A stretch of 23,057 nucleotides of DNA from Alteromonadaceae bacterium UBA2620 (GTDB taxonomy: Bacteria; Pseudomonadota; Gammaproteobacteria; Enterobacterales; Alteromonadaceae). Below the pieces are notes generated by a model, which was not told the origin of the DNA, did not search any database, and saw nothing but the letters and a program-made list of their open reading frames with translations. The DNA lies in the NCBI GenBank assembly GCA_002339125.1, contig DDJQ01000145.1:1-23057 (forward strand). The letters run 5' to 3'. Both the position numbers and the translations under genes were made by a program. Position 1 is the first letter of the stretch. Each line of letters begins with the position of its first letter. Shown here one piece after another: positions 8,112 through 15,903 of this stretch.

Positions 8112-9164
8112 TCACTGCTCCGTGAGCGCATTCCAGTTAATATCGGTAATGCGGGCTTTGGCGATATAATAAAGTTTATCCTGCGGTGAAATAACCGTAT
8201 TAAGTGCAGGGTTGAGCGTAATGGATTGGCCACGTTCAGCGCCAGCACAGCCTATTAACGTGGCATCATACTGACGTTTAAACGCCATAAATAAGGTTTG
8301 GTAGCTCACCGGCTCAACCGAGTGGGGGATAGTCAGAGAAAATTGCGCCTGTCCATCGTCATCCACGCTCAACAAATCGTGGTGCAGCGCACTGGAGCCA
8401 GGGTCGAAAGCGGCTTTGGCGAGCATTTCAACGGCAACGCTGGGTGTGCATTCTACTTGTGGACAGTGCATCTGCAGCAGCTTTACCAGGCTTTCATCAT
8501 TAAAGTAAGCAACCTGATGGGCCGACGGATTCTTTTGTGCACAATAGAGCGCGGTGGTCATGGTTAAATCGTCTTCGGGATTATCAATAAGAATGGTCGA
8601 GGCCGCGCTGATACAGGCTTTGTCCATGTCTTCATCTTTATTAAACGATTCAACCCGAACGAATTCTATTTTATCGGGCATGGGATGGGTTATGTCGGCT
8701 CTCACACAAAGCACGATGTCGGGCTTTTCAGTCAGGGACTGACGTTCCTGCAGAAGTAGCTTGAGCAGTAATAACGTGCGTTGCTCATTCCAGCCAATGA
8801 CCAGAATATGATTGCTTACATCGAGACTGGATAACCCCATAATACCTTTTCTCCATTGATTTCCCACAAATGCGGCGACCCGACCCACAATCATCGCAAA
8901 GATACTTAACCCAAGCGGAATGACATACAAGGCCACAATAAGCTTGCCAGCCGGGGTTTGCGGCGACAAATCACCGTAGCCAACGGTTGAGCCGGTCACT
9001 GCCAGCCAGTAGATGAAATCAACACTTTCGGTCAGTGCCTGTTCGTCGAATGCATAAAGTAACAACCAGGACGACAATGCATAAAACAACGTCGCCAGAA
9101 CGATGGTATACCATCGTGATTCGGCAAAATAGTTAAGCATTACGCGTCGGATTTTTATCCACAT
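8112..9164 (-). CDS. Two-helix potassium channel with cytoplasmic TrkA-N/RCK-like region
   Basis: A predicted K+ channel of about 350 aa. Two membrane helices (WYTIVLATLFYALSSWLLL and the segment after the filter) flank the pore helix and the selectivity filter TVGYGDLSP. The cytoplasmic part opens with HILVIGWNEQRT, a Rossmann-like first strand in which the usual GxGxxG is replaced by GWNEQ, so nucleotide binding may be altered. A second domain occupies the C-terminus. The frame is open to an ATG at 9245, but that codon lies in the loop of a terminator-like hairpin and lacks a ribosome site. The ATG at 9164 is preferred, with modest certainty. This gene lies between yjfJ and yjfK, where the E. 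coli operon has none. It overlaps nothing and couples to yjfK by one base. Confidence 0.85.
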   Translation of the reverse strand: MWIKIRRVMLNYFAESRWYTIVLATLFYALSSWLLLYAFDEQALTESVDFIYWLAVTGSTVGYGDLSPQTPAGKLIVALYVIPLGLSIFAMIVGRVAAFVGNQWRKGIMGLSSLDVSNHILVIGWNEQRTLLLLKLLLQERQSLTEKPDIVLCVRADITHPMPDKIEFVRVESFNKDEDMDKACISAASTILIDNPEDDLTMTTALYCAQKNPSAHQVAYFNDESLVKLLQMHCPQVECTPSVAVEMLAKAAFDPGSSALHHDLLSVDDDGQAQFSLTIPHSVEPVSYQTLFMAFKRQYDATLIGCAGAERGQSITLNPALNTVISPQDKLYYIAKARITDINWNALTEQ

Positions 9165-9212
9165 ATTAGCGCCACTGACGATCCCTGTTGTTGAGTTACC
9201 TGCCATCTTCGC

Positions 9213-9270
9213 AAAAAAATAGCGGTTAGTCCAAGTACCTGCCATAACGCAAGCCAGAGACTTAACCGCT
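9213..9270 (-). terminator. Hairpin with T-run between the PspA gene and the channel gene
   Basis: On the minus strand, AGCGGTTA pairs with TAACCGCT and, after one bulged A, GTC pairs with GAC. The stem of about 11 pairs encloses a 27-base loop, followed by ATTTTTTT. It begins ten bases after the yjfJ stop. As the downstream genes have no obvious promoter, it may act as a partial terminator that sets a high PspA-to-channel ratio. The long loop weakens the call. Confidence 0.5.
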
Positions 9271-9279
9271 TGATTTTAT

Positions 9280-9960
9280 TTACTTGCCTAAAATGCGTGC
9301 CAGCTCATCGTCGGCCGAGCTCTGGCCGCCTTTGATGCCCGCTGCTGCCAGGCGCTTCTCTAAATCGTCAGACGACTCAGATGAAGCCAGTTCTTCCGCT
9401 GCTTCCAGCTCAGCAGTGCGCATTTTCTGCTTTTCCTGAATCCGCGACAGTGACTCAGTCGCCGTCTTCATTTTGCTGTTTGCGCCCATATGACGGGAAG
9501 AAACCGCAACCTGAGCCTTTTGCACGCTTTCAGTCGCTTTTACCATGTCCACCTGTTGTTCCAGGCGACGCAGGTTGGCTTTAGCCTGCTGAATATTTTT
9601 AGCTAACTGCTTCTCTGACGCATTAAACTGGTCGAGGTATTGCTGTTCCTGGTCGCGTTCAGCTTTCAGTTCGCTAACCTTTTGTGCGCAATCAAGCGCC
9701 AGTTCACGGTCGGTGTCGATAGCTTTACGGGCATGGGCTTCATACTCCGCAATCGACTGGTTAAATCCATCAACTTTTTGCTGTGACAATTTGCACTTAG
9801 CCAGAATCTGGGTGCGGGCATGATCAGATTTGCGCAACTCTTCTTTTGCTTCCCGAATTTCCTGTTCAAGAATTCTGATTGCCTGACTATCTACCACTGA
9901 CTGGGCCGCTTCGTTGGCTCCACCTTTCACTGCTGTGATCAGTTTTTTCCAAACAGACAT
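9280..9960 (-). CDS. yjfJ: PspA/IM30 family membrane-remodelling protein (YjfJ)
   Basis: A peripheral membrane protein of 226 aa that is almost entirely alpha-helical coiled coil, the ESCRT-III-like PspA/Vipp1 fold. The N-terminal helix MSVWKKLITAVKGGANEAAQ is amphipathic, as in family members that bind stressed membranes. Heptad-like runs rich in Ala, Gln, Lys and Glu cover residues 25-190. The tail (DDLEKRLAAAGIKGG, then DDELARILGK) is typical of the YjfJ branch. PspA proteins assemble on damaged inner membrane and limit ion leakage, and that role is transferred here by family. AAGGAG lies nine bases before the ATG. yjfI lies 15 bases upstream. A terminator-like hairpin follows. Confidence 0.93.
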   Translation of the reverse strand: MSVWKKLITAVKGGANEAAQSVVDSQAIRILEQEIREAKEELRKSDHARTQILAKCKLSQQKVDGFNQSIAEYEAHARKAIDTDRELALDCAQKVSELKAERDQEQQYLDQFNASEKQLAKNIQQAKANLRRLEQQVDMVKATESVQKAQVAVSSRHMGANSKMKTATESLSRIQEKQKMRTAELEAAEELASSESSDDLEKRLAAAGIKGGQSSADDELARILGK

Positions 9961-9975
9961 AAATTTCTCCTTAAA

Positions 9976-10365
9976 TTACTTCAAATGTGACTCATAAGCG
10001 TCAAGGAAAGCTGCCACGTTCTGGAATAACGTAGTCACTTCAATTTGAATACTCTCTGCTTTTGACTGCGCGCTCAGCGCACCGAATGCCGTGTAGTATT
10101 CCTCTCCATTAACGTTGGATATGGCCACCGTTGTGAGTGGGAAAAGCATGTGAGTTGACAGAATATCGTGGTCCAGAGCGGCTTTATCGGCAACCTGCGA
10201 AGCGTTAAACAGTAAACTCTCAACTATGATTTGCTCACCGCTGATTGCCAGCCAGGCATCCAGCCCGTCCTGATTTGCAATCAGTAAACACTCTTTCTCG
10301 CGGGTGACGACCAGGTCATCCATGTCTTTAAACAGGGCCTCAAGTTGTTCAAGATCCCATTCCAT
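9976..10365 (-). CDS. yjfI: DUF2170 protein (YjfI family), first gene of the stress operon
   Basis: A small acidic cytoplasmic protein of 129 aa without membrane segments or known catalytic motifs. The fold is probably mixed alpha/beta: KECLLIANQDGLDAWLAISGEQIIVESLLF reads as alternating strands, and the C-terminal 25 residues form a helix. DUF2170 members are encoded immediately upstream of YjfJ-type PspA proteins, as here. They may modulate or partner PspA, but this has not been shown to my knowledge. A consensus AAGGAG ribosome site precedes the ATG, among the best in the window, which fits a highly made stress protein. The promoter should lie in 10366-10460. Confidence 0.9.
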   Translation of the reverse strand: MEWDLEQLEALFKDMDDLVVTREKECLLIANQDGLDAWLAISGEQIIVESLLFNASQVADKAALDHDILSTHMLFPLTTVAISNVNGEEYYTAFGALSAQSKAESIQIEVTTLFQNVAAFLDAYESHLK

Positions 10366-10637
10366 ACTATATCTCCTTACCGAATCAGCTAAATGCCGTT
10401 AACTCTAGTCAGATTTACTACACTGTTGCAACGACTTTACGTTAATTAGTGCAACAAAGTGTGACTAAACCGATAGTCTGTGTTGTTCTCATTGCCCGTT
10501 CCGACTGATTTTTTTGAGCATATCTGCCGGAACGAGGAAAAGTGTAGACAATTAAGGTAGCAATAGTCAATAATAATTATGTCTATATGTGTAAAAAAGT
10601 GTGTCAATGTAAATTATAATTCACAAAAGGGGTTGCT
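10366..10637. promoter_or_regulatory. Divergent regulatory region with several dyads
   Basis: This 272-base AT-rich gap separates yjfI (minus) from the DUF6471 gene (plus). It holds the 8-bp palindrome GTTGCAAC (10425-10432); TGTTGCA/TGCAACA arms at 10424-10430 and 10450-10456; CGTTCCG/CGGAACG arms at 10497-10503 and 10528-10534; and TAGACA/TGTCTA arms at 10545-10550 and 10580-10585. A possible minus-strand sigma-70 promoter is TTGCAA (10426-10431), 18 bases, TAGAGT (10402-10407), with its -35 inside the palindrome. No convincing sigma-54 (-24 GG/-12 GC) site was found on either strand near yjfI. Confidence 0.5.
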
Positions 10638-10898
10638 TTGAAAGGTCAGAATCAATGGCGGATGGTGGTACAGCGGATTATTCGTTCGGAAATGTCGCTG
10701 CGCGGTGTGAAATATCAGGGATTGAGTGACAAACTGGCAGAAATAGGGGTCTCGCAAACTGCCGATAATTTGCGCAATAAAGTGAATAAAGGCATTTTAG
10801 GTGCCGATTTGCTGTTACAGATTCTTTTTGTCCTCAAATCACGGCCGTTATCGGCAGAGATGATGGCCGAGGTAATGGCTGCCGGAGACAGCGATTAA
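10638..10898 (+). CDS. Small DUF6471 protein, probable DNA-binding helix-turn-helix
   Basis: An 86-aa basic protein matching the DUF6471 pattern: VVQRIIRSEMSLRGVKYQGLSDKLAEIGVSQTADNLRNKVNKGILGADLLLQILFVL. The middle part (SLRGVKYQGLSDKLAEIGV, then NLRNKVNKG) reads as a Cro-like helix-turn-helix, so a regulator role is plausible but not demonstrated. The start is TTG at 10638, with AAAGGGG about seven bases upstream; no ATG gives a better frame. It faces away from the yjf operon across the dyad-rich region and could regulate either side. No partner gene follows; the next 483 bases are non-coding. Confidence 0.75.
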   Translation: MKGQNQWRMVVQRIIRSEMSLRGVKYQGLSDKLAEIGVSQTADNLRNKVNKGILGADLLLQILFVLKSRPLSAEMMAEVMAAGDSD

Positions 10899-10938
10899 AT
10901 TGCTACAAGGCAGAAGATACGTGGATTGCGTGGTACAT

Positions 10939-10966
10939 AAACAAAACCCAGCCAAAATGACTGGGT
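10939..10966 (-). terminator. Terminator-like hairpin pointing leftward, downstream of the DUF6471 gene
   Basis: ACCCAG/CTGGGT arms with a nine-base loop lie 47 bases after the DUF6471 stop. The T-rich run (TTTTGTTT) is on the minus-strand side, so as an intrinsic terminator it would act on leftward transcription. For the plus-strand gene it offers only a hairpin. No leftward gene is recognised to its right; an unannotated leftward RNA from 11000-11300 is possible. Confidence 0.35.
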
Positions 10967-11150
10967 CGAATAAGGAAGATGGGAGAACATCATCGCTTTG
11001 GTTAAATAATAGTCTTATTCCAAAATAATAAAAGAAAAACTGTGTATCATACGGCATTCATTGGTATGGATATAAATACCTAAAGTTGGTGAGATACTTG
11101 CGGGGTAAATTCAGGGAAATTGTAAGTAAATGAATTGCAAGAGAACTGAG

Positions 11151-11230
11151 GCTTTACAGTTGCTCAATAGAATGTCGCCAGGCCTGAAACTGCCACCCGC
11201 TAAATGAGCTTTTAAATACCGCTGTAAAGC
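11151..11230. repeat. 80-bp structured inverted-repeat element upstream of queA
   Basis: GCTTTACAG (11151-11159) and CTGTAAAGC (11222-11230) form a perfect 9-bp inverted repeat. Inside it a second pair, GCTCA/TGAGC, is nested, and the centre contains the palindrome AGGCCT. The rest of the gap 10899-11381 holds no gene that I can support. A perfect TTGACA lies at 11292-11297 but has no -10 at a proper distance. The element could be a small non-autonomous repeat or a folded RNA. Confidence 0.4.
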
Positions 11231-11381
11231 GTGAAATTGTGCCGATGACACGGCCTTTTTTCGACGAAATGTGTTAAACTCCCGCCAATTTTTGACAGAA
11301 ACCCTTTTGACTCGAAGGAAAGCCCGTTAGGGCGGTTATTCTCCTCGACTTAAAAGCAATTTGATACGACATTTGAGCTGC

Positions 11382-12428
11382 ATGAAATTATCAGATTTTA
11401 GTTTTACACTGCCCGAGCACCTGATTGCTAAACATCCTACCGCCGAACGCACTGCCAGCCGTTTGTTACATCTTGATGGTAAAACGGGCACGGTCGAGCA
11501 TAAACAGTTCCGCGATATGCTTGATTTGGTGGAGCCGGGCGATCTGCTGGTATTTAATAATACCCGGGTCATACCTGCTCGACTGCTGGGGCAGAAGGCC
11601 TCTGGCGGTAAAGTGGAAGTGCTGGTTGAGCGCATTGTGGACGAGCATAAAGCGCTGGCCCATGTGCGCGCCAGCAAAGCACCGAAGCCCGGCACTAAAT
11701 TACTCCTGGAAGGGGCGGTTGAAGTGACCGTAACAGGCAGGCAGGACGCGTTGTTTGAGCTGTCTTTTGACGGCGAGAGTACGGTGCTTGAGCAGCTCGA
11801 CGCCCACGGCCATATGCCATTACCACCGTATATAGACAGAGCCGATGAAGACAGCGACAAAGAACGTTATCAAACGGTTTATAATCAGGCCCCCGGCGCC
11901 GTAGCAGCACCTACGGCAGGATTGCATTTTGACGAGACCATTTTAGCCGCGCTGGCAGAAAAGCAGGTTAATCTGGCTTACGTTACTTTACACGTAGGTG
12001 CTGGTACTTTTCAGCCAGTGCGGGTCGACAATGTGCTTGAACACAAGATGCACAGCGAATATGCCATTGTGCCGCAAACTGTGGTGGATGCAGTACGAGC
12101 CACCAAAACCGCTGGCAAGCGTGTGATTGCGGTAGGAACCACTTCAGTGCGTTCACTGGAGTCTGCAGCGCTGCATGCCGATAAAGCCGAAGTGATTGAG
12201 CCGTTCCAGGCCGACACGGATATCTTTATTTATCCCGGTTTCGAATTTAAGGTAGTGGACGCCATGTTCACCAACTTTCACCTGCCTGAATCCACGCTGA
12301 TTATGCTGATCAGTGCTTTTGCCGGGCGCGACAATGTGCTTAAGGCTTACGCCGAAGCCATTGAACAGGAATACCGCTTTTATAGCTACGGCGACAGCAT
12401 GTTTATTGAAAAAAGCATTAACACATGA
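11382..12428 (+). CDS. queA: S-adenosylmethionine:tRNA ribosyltransferase-isomerase (QueA)
   Basis: Transfers the ribosyl group of S-adenosylmethionine to preQ1 in tRNA, making epoxyqueuosine at the wobble position. The 348-aa protein carries the family motifs MKLSDFSFTLPEHLIA, LLVFNNTRVIPARLLG, PPYI near residue 148, APTAGLHF, VTLHVGAGTFQPV, HSEY and FTNFHLPESTLIML. The frame is open to a TTG at 11361, but MKLSDF is the conserved QueA start, so ATG 11382 is chosen although its ribosome site is weak. tgt, which performs the preceding step in the same pathway, follows after 95 bases. Queuosine insertion affects decoding of NAY/CAY/GAY/UAY codons. Confidence 0.97.
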   Translation: MKLSDFSFTLPEHLIAKHPTAERTASRLLHLDGKTGTVEHKQFRDMLDLVEPGDLLVFNNTRVIPARLLGQKASGGKVEVLVERIVDEHKALAHVRASKAPKPGTKLLLEGAVEVTVTGRQDALFELSFDGESTVLEQLDAHGHMPLPPYIDRADEDSDKERYQTVYNQAPGAVAAPTAGLHFDETILAALAEKQVNLAYVTLHVGAGTFQPVRVDNVLEHKMHSEYAIVPQTVVDAVRATKTAGKRVIAVGTTSVRSLESAALHADKAEVIEPFQADTDIFIYPGFEFKVVDAMFTNFHLPESTLIMLISAFAGRDNVLKAYAEAIEQEYRFYSYGDSMFIEKSINT

Positions 12429-12443
12429 TCTCTGTTGTATTGC

Positions 12444-12452
12444 TGGTATAAT
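12444..12452 (+). promoter_or_regulatory. Extended -10 promoter for tgt
   Basis: TGGTATAAT is a perfect extended -10 element (TGnTATAAT) beginning 15 bases after the queA stop and about 70 bases before tgt. The -35 region is poor, as is common with extended -10 promoters. It suggests that tgt, and perhaps yajC-secDF, can be transcribed independently of queA. Confidence 0.55.
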
Positions 12453-12523
12453 CCGCCCTCAATTGAGTATCGACGAAGGGGGTGCGTAAATAGCCCTCTT
12501 GATCAGACAGGATATAATTTCTC

Positions 12524-13636
12524 ATGCAATTTGAACTGCTCCATACCGACGGACGCGCCAGACGAGGAAAGCTGGTGTTTGAACGTGGCGAAGTGGAAAC
12601 GCCGGCGTTTATGCCGGTAGGTACTTACGGTACCGTAAAAGGAATGACCCCCGAAGAACTGGCCGACAGTGGTGCCCATATTTGTCTGGGAAACACCTTC
12701 CACCTGATGTTGCGCCCGGGTACCGGGATCATAAAAGAACACGGTGATCTGCACGATTTCATGCACTGGCAAAAGCCAATTCTCACTGATTCCGGTGGCT
12801 TTCAGGTATTTAGCCTGGGTGATTTACGCAAAATCACCGAGGAAGGGGTGACCTTCCGCTCGCCAATCAATGGCGAAAAGATTTTGCTGACGCCGGAAAA
12901 ATCCATGGAAGTGCAGCGTGATTTGGGCTCGGATATCGTGATGATTTTCGATGAGTGTACGCCGTACCCGGCTTCGCAGCAGGAGGCCCGTATTTCTATG
13001 GAACTGTCGCTGCGCTGGGCGCGGCGCAGTAAAGATGCCCATGGTGATAATCCATCAGCCCTGTTCGGTATTATTCAGGGCGGCATGTACGAAGATCTGC
13101 GCGATATTTCTCTGGCTGGTCTTGAGGATATTGGCTTTGATGGTTACGCCATTGGCGGATTGTCGGTGGGCGAGCCCAAAGAAGACATGATCCGCATCAT
13201 CGAGCACACAGCGCCGAAAATTCCTGAGCATAAGCCCCGCTATCTGATGGGCGTTGGGAAACCAGAGGATATCGTTGAGGCGGTTCGCCGTGGCATTGAC
13301 ATGTTTGATTGCGTGATGCCAACCCGAAACGCTCGTAACGGTCATTTGTTTGTCACCGAAGGTGTGATAAAAATCCGCAACGCCAAACATAAGCATGATA
13401 CGGGTCCGCTCGACGAAAATTGTGATTGCTACACTTGCAAAAACTATTCTCGGTCATACTTACATCATCTTGACAAGTGCAATGAGATACTTGGCGCCAG
13501 ACTCAATACCATCCATAACCTGCGTTACTATCAACGGGTTATGCAGGGATTGCGGGACGCGATTGCGAGTAATACTCTGGACGAATTTGTCAGCGAATTT
13601 TACGCACAGAAAAACATGCCGGTACCGGCTTTATAA
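12524..13636 (+). CDS. tgt: tRNA-guanine transglycosylase (Tgt)
   Basis: Exchanges guanine 34 for preQ1 in tRNAs with GUN anticodons, the first tRNA-level step of queuosine synthesis. The 370-aa protein has the general-base aspartate D89 in TDSGGFQ, the nucleophile D262 in GIDMFDCVMPTRNARNGH, the substrate loop GGLSVGEPKEDM and the zinc site C300, C302, C305 and H331 (CxCxxC then 25 residues then H). All catalytic and metal residues expected for a bacterial Tgt are present. An AGGA lies 11 bases before the ATG. yajC begins 21 bases after the stop, the usual gammaproteobacterial arrangement. Confidence 0.98.
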   Translation: MQFELLHTDGRARRGKLVFERGEVETPAFMPVGTYGTVKGMTPEELADSGAHICLGNTFHLMLRPGTGIIKEHGDLHDFMHWQKPILTDSGGFQVFSLGDLRKITEEGVTFRSPINGEKILLTPEKSMEVQRDLGSDIVMIFDECTPYPASQQEARISMELSLRWARRSKDAHGDNPSALFGIIQGGMYEDLRDISLAGLEDIGFDGYAIGGLSVGEPKEDMIRIIEHTAPKIPEHKPRYLMGVGKPEDIVEAVRRGIDMFDCVMPTRNARNGHLFVTEGVIKIRNAKHKHDTGPLDENCDCYTCKNYSRSYLHHLDKCNEILGARLNTIHNLRYYQRVMQGLRDAIASNTLDEFVSEFYAQKNMPVPAL

Positions 13637-13657
13637 CAATTTATAACGGGGAACATT

Positions 13658-13996
13658 ATGAGTTTATTTATTTCCGAAGCACACGCACAAACAGCTGGTG
13701 GCGGTGGCCAGAGCGGCGGTTTAGAAATGCTGATCATGCTGGGCGTGTTTGGCCTGATTTTCTATTTCCTGCTGTATCGCCCACAGGCAAAACGCGTTAA
13801 AGAACATAAAGCGCTGGTTTCATCACTGGCCAAAGGTGATGAGATCCTGACCCAGGGCGGCATGGTCGGTAAAGTAACCAAAGTGTCTGACGAAAAGGAT
13901 TTTATTGAAGTTGCGCTGAACGATCAGACCAACATCGTGGTACAAAAATCTGCCGTGAGTGCCGTGCTGCCAAAAGGCACAATGAAGTCTATCTAA
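13658..13996 (+). CDS. yajC: Sec translocon accessory subunit YajC
   Basis: A small single-pass inner-membrane partner of the SecDF complex. Its 112 aa begin with a short Gly-rich leader, then a membrane helix at about residues 24-42 (MLIMLGVFGLIFYFLLY) followed by the conserved RPQAKRVKEHKALVSSLAKGDEILTQGG. A ribosome site (CGGGGAA) lies directly upstream. secD follows after 54 bases that contain a hairpin. YajC is usually co-encoded with secD and secF and is dispensable for export in E. coli. Confidence 0.97.
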   Translation: MSLFISEAHAQTAGGGGQSGGLEMLIMLGVFGLIFYFLLYRPQAKRVKEHKALVSSLAKGDEILTQGGMVGKVTKVSDEKDFIEVALNDQTNIVVQKSAVSAVLPKGTMKSI

Positions 13997-14009
13997 GTAA
14001 CCAGCTAAA

Positions 14010-14036
14010 ACGGGCTCGGTAATCTCCGCAGCCCGT
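14010..14036 (+). other. Intercistronic hairpin between yajC and secD
   Basis: ACGGGCT pairs perfectly with AGCCCGT, continued by CGG/CCG after a single bulge, giving about ten pairs with a six-base loop. No T-run follows directly and the operon continues, so it is unlikely to be a full terminator. It ends only a few bases before the AGGGAA ribosome site of secD and may tune secD translation or protect the upstream transcript end. Confidence 0.5.
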
Positions 14037-14050
14037 CGTAGGGAATTTTT

Positions 14051-15892
14051 GTGTTAAACCAAAACTCATTTTTTAAGGTGCTGGTCGTACTGTTTATGGT
14101 ACTGATGTGCGGCCTGTATGCGTTGCCAAATTTGTACGGTGAAGATAATGCTGTGCAAATCTCCGGTTCGCGCAACGCCACCGTCACCGCAGCACTCGAA
14201 TCTCGAATCACCTCCGCACTTGCTGAACAAAACATACCGATTAAATCGGTAGAGTTTGAAAACGAGCAGTTGCTGATCCGTCTGCCGGATTCCGACAGCC
14301 AGTTAAAAGCGCGTGATTTTCTTGATCGTGAACTTGGCACTGACTATGTAGTCGCCATGAACCTCGCGCCTGATACGCCGGAATGGCTGGAAGGCCTGGG
14401 TGGCACGCCCATGAAACTGGGCCTGGATTTACGGGGCGGTGTACACTTCCTGATGGAAGTTGATATGAACGAAGCCATTGGTAAATCACTGGAAGATGCC
14501 GAAAGCGATTTTCGTACCGCATTGCGTGAAGAAAAACTGCGTTATCGCTCAGTGAACGTGCGCGATGGATACATCGACATTCAGTTCCGCGATGAAGAAA
14601 CCCTCGATAAGGCGGAGTTTTTTCTCGAAAACCGTAATCGTGACCTGACTTATCAGGAAATGGATGATTTAGTCCTGCGGGCCCGCTTCTCTGAGCAGAA
14701 GCTTGCCGAGATCAGAGACTATGCGGTTAAGCAGAATATCACCATCATCCGTAACCGTGTGAATCAACTGGGTGTTGCCGAACCTGTGGTGCAAAAACAA
14801 GGCGCAGAGCGCATTGTAGTGCAACTGCCTGGTATCCAGGATACTGCTCAGGCAAAAGAAATTCTGAACGCAACGGCCACGCTGGAATTCAGAATGGTCG
14901 ATCAGGATAACGACGTTCGTGACGCCATAGCAGGTCGCGTGCCGCCGGGTTCACAACTGTTGTATGAAGGTGAACGTCCGGTGCTGCTGGACAAGCGTGT
15001 GGTAGTAACCGGTAACCACATCATTGACGCCAACAGTGGCGTTGATGAATACGGTTTACCGCAGGTCAGTATATCGCTTGACAGTGAAGGCGGTAATAAA
15101 ATGTCGCGCAATACCCGTGAAAATGTGGGTAAACCGATGGCCACTGTGTTCATTGAATATAAGGCTACCGGCGAACGTGACGCTAACGATAAGCTGATTT
15201 TTGAACGTCACGAAGAAGTTATCAACGTAGCGACTATCCGTGGTCAGTTTGCCAGTAACTTCCAGATCACCGGTCTTGATTCGCCCAAAGAAGCCCGCGA
15301 TTTAAGCCTGTTGCTTCGTGCTGGTGCCTTGATTGCGCCCATTCAGATTGTTGAGGAACGTACCGTAGGCCCAAGCCTGGGTCAGGAAAATATCGACTTA
15401 GGGATGCAGGCGATTATCTGGGGTCTGGCGCTGGTAATGGTGTTTATGCTGGTGTACTACAAAGCCTTTGGTATTGTGGCCGACATCGCGCTGGGCCTGA
15501 ACCTGGTTATGATTGTGGGCATTATGTCGATGATCCCGGGAGCAACGCTGACTCTGCCAGGTATGGCGGGTATTGTTCTTACAGTGGGTATGGCGGTTGA
15601 TGCCAACGTGCTGATCTTTGAGCGTATTCGCGAAGAGATTCGTGACGGGCGTAGTCCGCAACAGGCAATTCATCAGGGCTATGACAGTGCTTTCTCTACC
15701 ATTCTTGATGCTAATATTACTACCTTTATCGCTGGTTTGATTCTTTTTGCCGTGGGTACAGGTCCGATAAAAGGCTTCTCGATCACGCTGATGATTGGTA
15801 TCGCCACTTCTATGTTTACCGCGATTCTGGTTACCCGGGTGATTGTAAATGCCATTTGGGGTGGTCGCCGTGTTAGCAAACTGGCGATATAG
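14051..15892 (+). CDS. secD: Protein-export membrane protein SecD
   Basis: Large subunit of the proton-driven SecDF complex, which pulls translocating proteins into the periplasm. The 613 aa comprise a first membrane helix (about 8-27), a long periplasmic region including the family signature MKLGLDLRGGVHFL (about 121-134), and five further helices in the C-terminal third with GIVLTVGMAVDANVLIFERIREE, the conserved proton-pathway segment. The start codon is GTG at 14051, after AGGGAA; the N-terminal MLNQNSFFKVLVVL fits the family. secF follows after 11 bases. Confidence 0.98.
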   Translation: MLNQNSFFKVLVVLFMVLMCGLYALPNLYGEDNAVQISGSRNATVTAALESRITSALAEQNIPIKSVEFENEQLLIRLPDSDSQLKARDFLDRELGTDYVVAMNLAPDTPEWLEGLGGTPMKLGLDLRGGVHFLMEVDMNEAIGKSLEDAESDFRTALREEKLRYRSVNVRDGYIDIQFRDEETLDKAEFFLENRNRDLTYQEMDDLVLRARFSEQKLAEIRDYAVKQNITIIRNRVNQLGVAEPVVQKQGAERIVVQLPGIQDTAQAKEILNATATLEFRMVDQDNDVRDAIAGRVPPGSQLLYEGERPVLLDKRVVVTGNHIIDANSGVDEYGLPQVSISLDSEGGNKMSRNTRENVGKPMATVFIEYKATGERDANDKLIFERHEEVINVATIRGQFASNFQITGLDSPKEARDLSLLLRAGALIAPIQIVEERTVGPSLGQENIDLGMQAIIWGLALVMVFMLVYYKAFGIVADIALGLNLVMIVGIMSMIPGATLTLPGMAGIVLTVGMAVDANVLIFERIREEIRDGRSPQQAIHQGYDSAFSTILDANITTFIAGLILFAVGTGPIKGFSITLMIGIATSMFTAILVTRVIVNAIWGGRRVSKLAI

Positions 15893-15903
15893 GAGCGTCT
15901 GAC

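Noticed and set aside
8111..8248. N-terminal extension of the DUF2491 protein
   Set aside because: It lies entirely inside the channel gene in another frame; the internal ATG matches the family start and length.
9165..9245. Longer N-terminus of the K+ channel
   Set aside because: No ribosome site, polar non-family residues, and overlap with a terminator-like hairpin; kept only as an alternative.
10440..10470. Sigma-54 promoter for the yjfI operon
   Set aside because: A GC at the -12 place can be found, but the -24 GG is absent (CA instead), so the core requirement fails.
12011..12217. Minus-strand frames inside queA, tgt and secD
   Set aside because: Antisense shadows without ribosome sites or recognisable domains.
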